Assembly (NCBI GenBank): GCA_002343845.1
Contig: DDSQ01000200.1
Coordinates: 305 to 10,012, forward strand
Reading direction: 5' to 3'
Length of the DNA stretch: 9,708 bases
Source of the DNA: Planctomycetes bacterium UBA2386
GTDB taxonomy: Bacteria > Planctomycetota > UBA1135 > UBA2386
Part shown: piece after piece, positions 6,851 to 9,708 of the stretch
Layout: each line of letters starts with the position of its first letter
How positions within the stretch are numbered: position 1 is the first letter of the stretch
Made by a program: the position numbers and the translations under genes
Notes under the pieces: model-generated
What the model was told of the DNA's origin: nothing
Database searches by the model: none
Seen by the model: the letters and a program-made list of their open reading frames with translations, nothing else

Positions 6851-7783
6851 TCAGGCGGCCCCGTGCAGCATCCGCTCGAGCCGCTCGTCCTTCTGCTGCC
6901 ACAGCCCGTTCAGCCAGTGCTGCACGTGCTTGCGCTGCTGCGGGTCGCCGTCGGCCCGGTGCAGTTCCGCCGGGATCGGCCGGCGCTCGATCGAGACGAC
7001 GATGCGCGGCACCTCGCCGCGCAGGAACTGGCGGAAGCCGGGCACGCCGCCCGGGTAGGCGATGGTCACGTCGACCAGCGCGTCGAAGCGATCGCCGAGC
7101 ACGGCCAGGGCGGTCGCCATGCCGCCCGCCTTCGGCTTGAGCAGGTGGCGGTACGGCGAGTGTTGCGCGGCGTGCTTGGCCGCCGTGAATCGCGTGCCCT
7201 CGACGAAGTTCATCACGCTGGTCGGCGCGTCGGCAAAGCGCGCACAGGCGCGCCGGGCCGCGTCCAGGTCCTCGCGGCGTTTCTCGGGGTTGCGCCGCAG
7301 GACCTCCTCGGAGTGACGGCGCATGAACGGGAAACCCAGCGCCCACCAGGCCAGCCCCATCACCGGCACCCAGATCAGCTCGCGCTTCAGGAAGAACTTC
7401 AGCAGCGGCAGGCGCCGGTTCAGCAGGTGCTGCAGCACGAAGATGTCGACCCAGCTCTGGTGGTTGCACACCACCAGGGTCCAGGCCGCGTCGGGCACTT
7501 GCTCGAGCCCGTCGACCTGCCAGCGCGTGTCCTGCGTCAGGTGCATCCAGCCGCTGTTGCCGGCAATCCAGGCCTGCGCGACGGCATTGAGCAACGGGTC
7601 CAGCCGACGCTGCACGGCGGGCACGGGCGCGAGCAGCAGCCTCGCCAGCGCCAGCGCGAACAGCACCAGGCAGCACAGCAGGGTGTTGGCCACGAGCAGC
7701 GCGGCCGCGACCGCGGCACGCAGCGCTGGCGGCCACGCGGCGAGCGGTGCCCGCGCCGCGCGCTCCGCCTCAGCGCGCTTCAC
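6851..7783 (-). CDS. PlsC/YihG-like lysophospholipid acyltransferase
   Basis: The product is 310 residues and starts with GTG at 7783, overlapping the end of ubiT by 14 nt. A hydrophobic segment (about 22-52) anchors the N-terminus in the membrane. The acyltransferase motif H-X4-D is present as NHQSWVD (H108, D113), and the second motif EGTR lies at 195-198. Length and the F-V-E-G-T-R-F form match the YihG/LCLAT1-like branch of the 1-acylglycerol-phosphate acyltransferase family. Members transfer an acyl chain to a lysophospholipid such as lysophosphatidic acid at the inner membrane. The exact acceptor cannot be read from sequence. It is the last gene of the ubiUVT run and its start depends on the end of ubiT, so it is probably translated by coupling. 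Whether it has a role in quinone metabolism or is simply a passenger in the operon is unknown. Confidence 0.88.
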   Translation of the reverse strand: MKRAEAERAARAPLAAWPPALRAAVAAALLVANTLLCCLVLFALALARLLLAPVPAVQRRLDPLLNAVAQAWIAGNSGWMHLTQDTRWQVDGLEQVPDAAWTLVVCNHQSWVDIFVLQHLLNRRLPLLKFFLKRELIWVPVMGLAWWALGFPFMRRHSEEVLRRNPEKRREDLDAARRACARFADAPTSVMNFVEGTRFTAAKHAAQHSPYRHLLKPKAGGMATALAVLGDRFDALVDVTIAYPGGVPGFRQFLRGEVPRIVVSIERRPIPAELHRADGDPQQRKHVQHWLNGLWQQKDERLERMLHGAA

Positions 7784-8222
7784 GCCACAGCGGCCCGACC
7801 GCGTCGAGCGTGTTCTTCAGCACGAGGCCGAACTCGGTGTCGCCCTCGATGACCAGCGCACGGTCGAAGAACAGGCGGTCGGCGTCGTCGATGCCCCGCA
7901 TCAGCCGCCACAACGCGTCGGCCCGGGCGCGGATCACGACCGCCGGTGTCCTCGCGGGCCCGGTCGGGACGAAGCCGCTGGCGGCCAGTTCCAGGCGTAC
8001 GCGCAGCCCCGGCTCGACGATCTCGATCTCGACCGCGCGGCCGGCGAGATCCTGGCGCTGCGAGGCTGTCAGGCGCGGCAGCAGCAGACGGTTCAGGGCC
8101 AGCGCGAGCACGAGCGACGGGGGCTGCGTCGGCAGACGGCGGACGATGCCGCGGACGCGGCCGGACAGGGCCTCGAGCGCGCCGGTGATGCCGGCGCCCG
8201 GCGACGGGACGGTGGGATTCAT
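7770..8222 (-). CDS. ubiT: UbiT, SCP2-domain factor for oxygen-independent ubiquinone biosynthesis
   Basis: The product is 150 residues with an SCP2 sterol-carrier-like fold over about residues 35-140. The signature near the end (F-F-D-R then VIEGDTEFGLVLKNTLD) is characteristic of the YhbT/UbiT family. UbiT binds ubiquinone and its prenylated intermediates and, with UbiU and UbiV, allows ring hydroxylation without O2. The ATG at 8222 is preceded by GAGGAG at 8239-8234, which overlaps the ubiV stop codon, so translation is probably coupled. It lies 15 nt after ubiV. In E. coli ubiT is divergent from ubiUV, while here all three share a strand. The identification is strong because ubiU and ubiV are adjacent. 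Confidence 0.9.
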   Translation of the reverse strand: MNPTVPSPGAGITGALEALSGRVRGIVRRLPTQPPSLVLALALNRLLLPRLTASQRQDLAGRAVEIEIVEPGLRVRLELAASGFVPTGPARTPAVVIRARADALWRLMRGIDDADRLFFDRALVIEGDTEFGLVLKNTLDAVGPLWREAR

Positions 8223-8233
8223 CGCGGACGGAT

Positions 8234-8239
8234 CTCCTC
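8234..8239 (-). promoter_or_regulatory. Ribosome binding site of ubiT, overlapping the ubiV stop codon
   Basis: On the minus strand GAGGAG begins inside the ubiV TGA (8240-8238) and lies 11 nt before the ubiT ATG. A terminating ribosome would sit on this site, which suggests coupled synthesis. Confidence 0.65.
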
Positions 8240-9188
8240 AGGCGGCCAGCGGCTGCATGCCGCTGCGCCGCCAAGCATAGCCGTCGACGAGCGCACCGGG
8301 CAGCCCGAGGCCGCGAAGCTCGGCCAGCACGTCGGCTGCCGCAGCGCCCCGGTTGTAGGCGGCATCGAAGAGCTCGACGACCCGCGGGAAGTGCGCGGCG
8401 CAGGGGGACAGGCGCACGCTGCGCGCGCCGGCGGCGCGCAGCGCGGCCCCGGCTGCCGGCAAGGCGTGCAGCGCCGCCGACTGCGTCTGGATGCCATTGA
8501 GCACGAGGAACGGTTCGCCTTCGCCCGACGACAGCAGCAGGCCGTCGGCATCGCTGCGGCAGCGGAAGTCGCAGGCGTCCTTCGGCAGCCGGTGGTGGCG
8601 CGCGGTGAAGCAGCGTGCCGAGAAGGCCAGCGGCATGCGGCCGAAGGCGAAGGCCTCGGTGACGACCGGCCCGGCCGGTCCGCGCACGCGGTCGGCGGGC
8701 GGGTTGACGCGGGCCACGGCGTCCAGCGGCAGCTCCAGCGGCGGCACCCAGGTCGCCGCGCCCAGCGGCGCCACTTCCTCCAGCGCGGCGCGGCTGTAGA
8801 CATTGATGTGCGGCCCCACCACGAAGGGCGGGCGGCCGCGCCGCGCGGCCTGTGCGCGCCCGAGCACCGCGAGCGCCGACGCATCGCCGGCCTCGACCGC
8901 GAAATGGTCCTGCTCGCAGACCTGGCGCAGCGTGCGCAGCTCGGCCTCGCTGGTGACGAGCGCCTGGGTGGCCAGCACCACCTGCTTGCCGGCGCTGGCC
9001 AGCTCCACCGCCATCGCCAGCCAGTCGGCGAGCTTGAACTCGTGGCGTCGCGAGCAGACGGTCTCGCCGAGCACCACGGTGTCGGCGGGGCCGTCGGCGA
9101 CATCGGCGTAGAACGCGATCGTCGCGGCGCGCGGCCACCAGTAGGGCAGCGGGCCGACCGTGAGTCCGAAGGGGCGCGGGCTGGGCAT
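8238..9188 (-). CDS. ubiV: UbiV, U32-family Fe-S protein of oxygen-independent ubiquinone biosynthesis
   Basis: The product is 316 residues, close to the usual UbiV length. It is a peptidase-U32-like protein: GP-x-x-YWWPR at the N-terminus, LGETVCSRRHEF around C45, and a C-terminal cluster ARCFTARHH...DACDFRC. The four cysteines expected to hold a [4Fe-4S] cluster are C45, C193, C206 and C210; the last pair has the CX3C spacing of the family. UbiV pairs with UbiU to hydroxylate the ubiquinone ring without O2, using prephenate as oxygen donor in the E. coli system. The frame runs open upstream to 9704, but that part lies inside ubiU and reads as low-quality sequence, so I chose the ATG at 9188. 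No good Shine-Dalgarno precedes it; with ubiU ending 26 nt upstream, re-initiation may be used. Confidence 0.93.
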   Translation of the reverse strand: MPSPRPFGLTVGPLPYWWPRAATIAFYADVADGPADTVVLGETVCSRRHEFKLADWLAMAVELASAGKQVVLATQALVTSEAELRTLRQVCEQDHFAVEAGDASALAVLGRAQAARRGRPPFVVGPHINVYSRAALEEVAPLGAATWVPPLELPLDAVARVNPPADRVRGPAGPVVTEAFAFGRMPLAFSARCFTARHHRLPKDACDFRCRSDADGLLLSSGEGEPFLVLNGIQTQSAALHALPAAGAALRAAGARSVRLSPCAAHFPRVVELFDAAYNRGAAAADVLAELRGLGLPGALVDGYAWRRSGMQPLAA

Positions 9189-9214
9189 GGGGTGGCTCGG
9201 GGCGTGTGGGGGAT

Positions 9215-9708
9215 TCAGCGCCAGGGCCGGTCGTAGGCGCCGAGCGTGTGCTGCTGGCCCTCGGCCCAGCGGGCGAGGGCGGCGGTCCAGCCCGGCTGCA
9301 CGGCATAGCGGGCAGCGGACGCGGCCTGGTCGATGGCCTGGCGCCAGACCTGCGTGACCTCGGCCACGTAGGCCGGACTGCGCTGCCGGCCCTCGATCTT
9401 GATCGCCGACACGCCGGCGGCCAGCAGCTGCGGCAGCAGGGCGAGCGTATTCAGGCTGGTCGGCTCCTCGATCGCATAGTCGCGCTCGCCGTCGACGACG
9501 AAGCGGCCCTTGCACAGCGTCGGGTAGCCGCGCGGCTCGCCGGGCGCCAGGCGGTCGATCAGCACGCCGCCCAGCCGCGCCTCGACGCCGGCCGGCGTGT
9601 CCTCCCAGCGCACGGCCGCGGGCGGTGAGCACACGCCGGCGGTATTCGGCGACTGCCCGGTGGCGTAGGACGACAGCGCGCAGCGCCCCTCGACCATCAC
9701 GCACAGGC
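9215..9708 (-). CDS. ubiU: UbiU, U32-family Fe-S protein, C-terminal half (5' end outside window)
   Basis: The frame stays open to the window edge, so the N-terminal half is missing. The visible 164 residues contain the U32 signature region: LCVMVEGRCALSSY, then AGVCSPP and PTLCKGRF. The four cysteines are spaced 7, 17 and 39 residues apart, which matches the Fe-S ligands of E. coli UbiU as I recall them (C169, C176, C193, C232). The I-K-I-E-G-R segment and an R-x-x-Y-V motif, both typical of U32 proteins, follow. UbiU forms a heterodimer with UbiV and carries out the anaerobic hydroxylation steps of ubiquinone synthesis. It is the first visible gene of the minus-strand run; any promoter, such as an FNR-type anaerobic site, would be outside the window. 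Confidence 0.93.
   Translation of the reverse strand, partial: LCVMVEGRCALSSYATGQSPNTAGVCSPPAAVRWEDTPAGVEARLGGVLIDRLAPGEPRGYPTLCKGRFVVDGERDYAIEEPTSLNTLALLPQLLAAGVSAIKIEGRQRSPAYVAEVTQVWRQAIDQAASAARYAVQPGWTAALARWAEGQQHTLGAYDRPWR

Noticed and set aside
5145..7736. Minus-strand open frame of about 863 codons spanning the convergent gap
   Set aside because: It runs through two real genes in the wrong frame; the acyltransferase motifs (NHQSWVD, EGTR) are in the other minus frame.
7323..9236. Plus-strand open frame of about 637 codons opposite ubiT and ubiV
   Set aside because: No domain-like sequence, and it is antisense to two well-identified Fe-S/lipid-binding genes.
9189..9704. Extension of UbiV into the ubiU gene
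   Set aside because: The extra 172 residues are an out-of-frame reading of ubiU; UbiV family length and its N-terminal motif fit the ATG at 9188.

Overview
The window is very GC-rich, with tightly packed genes. The gene content (a complete ubiU-ubiV-ubiT set, a PlsC/YihG-type acyltransferase, exported c-type haem and copper-oxidase domains) suggests a betaproteobacterium, probably Burkholderiales (Rubrivivax/Leptothrix-like). That placement is inference from composition and gene families; no taxonomic marker is present.

Left part, + strand (1-1773): the 3' end of a trypsin/HtrA-like serine protease gene is followed by an FHA-domain membrane protein gene whose start lies inside the protease gene (28-nt overlap). 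The two look translationally coupled and probably act together, but their pathway is not visible here.

Centre, + strand (1774-6827): a 218-nt gap with several hairpins leads, through a strong ribosome binding site, into one giant gene of 1611 codons. It encodes a predicted outer-membrane lipoprotein. In order it carries a galactose/glyoxal-oxidase-like copper radical oxidase with all metal and cofactor residues, a putative Ig-like domain, a PKD domain, a YVTN-type beta-propeller, a di-haem cytochrome c peroxidase/MauG-like domain with two CXXCH motifs, and two tandem calcium-dependent carbohydrate-binding-like modules. A peroxide-producing oxidase and a peroxidase-family cytochrome on one chain is the most unusual thing in the window.

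Right part, - strand (6851-9708): a convergent four-gene run in the order ubiU (cut by the window edge), ubiV, ubiT, acyltransferase, with gaps of 26 nt, 15 nt and a 14-nt overlap. UbiU and UbiV are U32-family Fe-S proteins needed for oxygen-independent ubiquinone hydroxylation, and UbiT is the SCP2-type lipid-binding partner. The organism can therefore probably make ubiquinone without oxygen. The acyltransferase is likely co-transcribed. No tRNA, rRNA, CRISPR array, insertion sequence or phage gene was seen.
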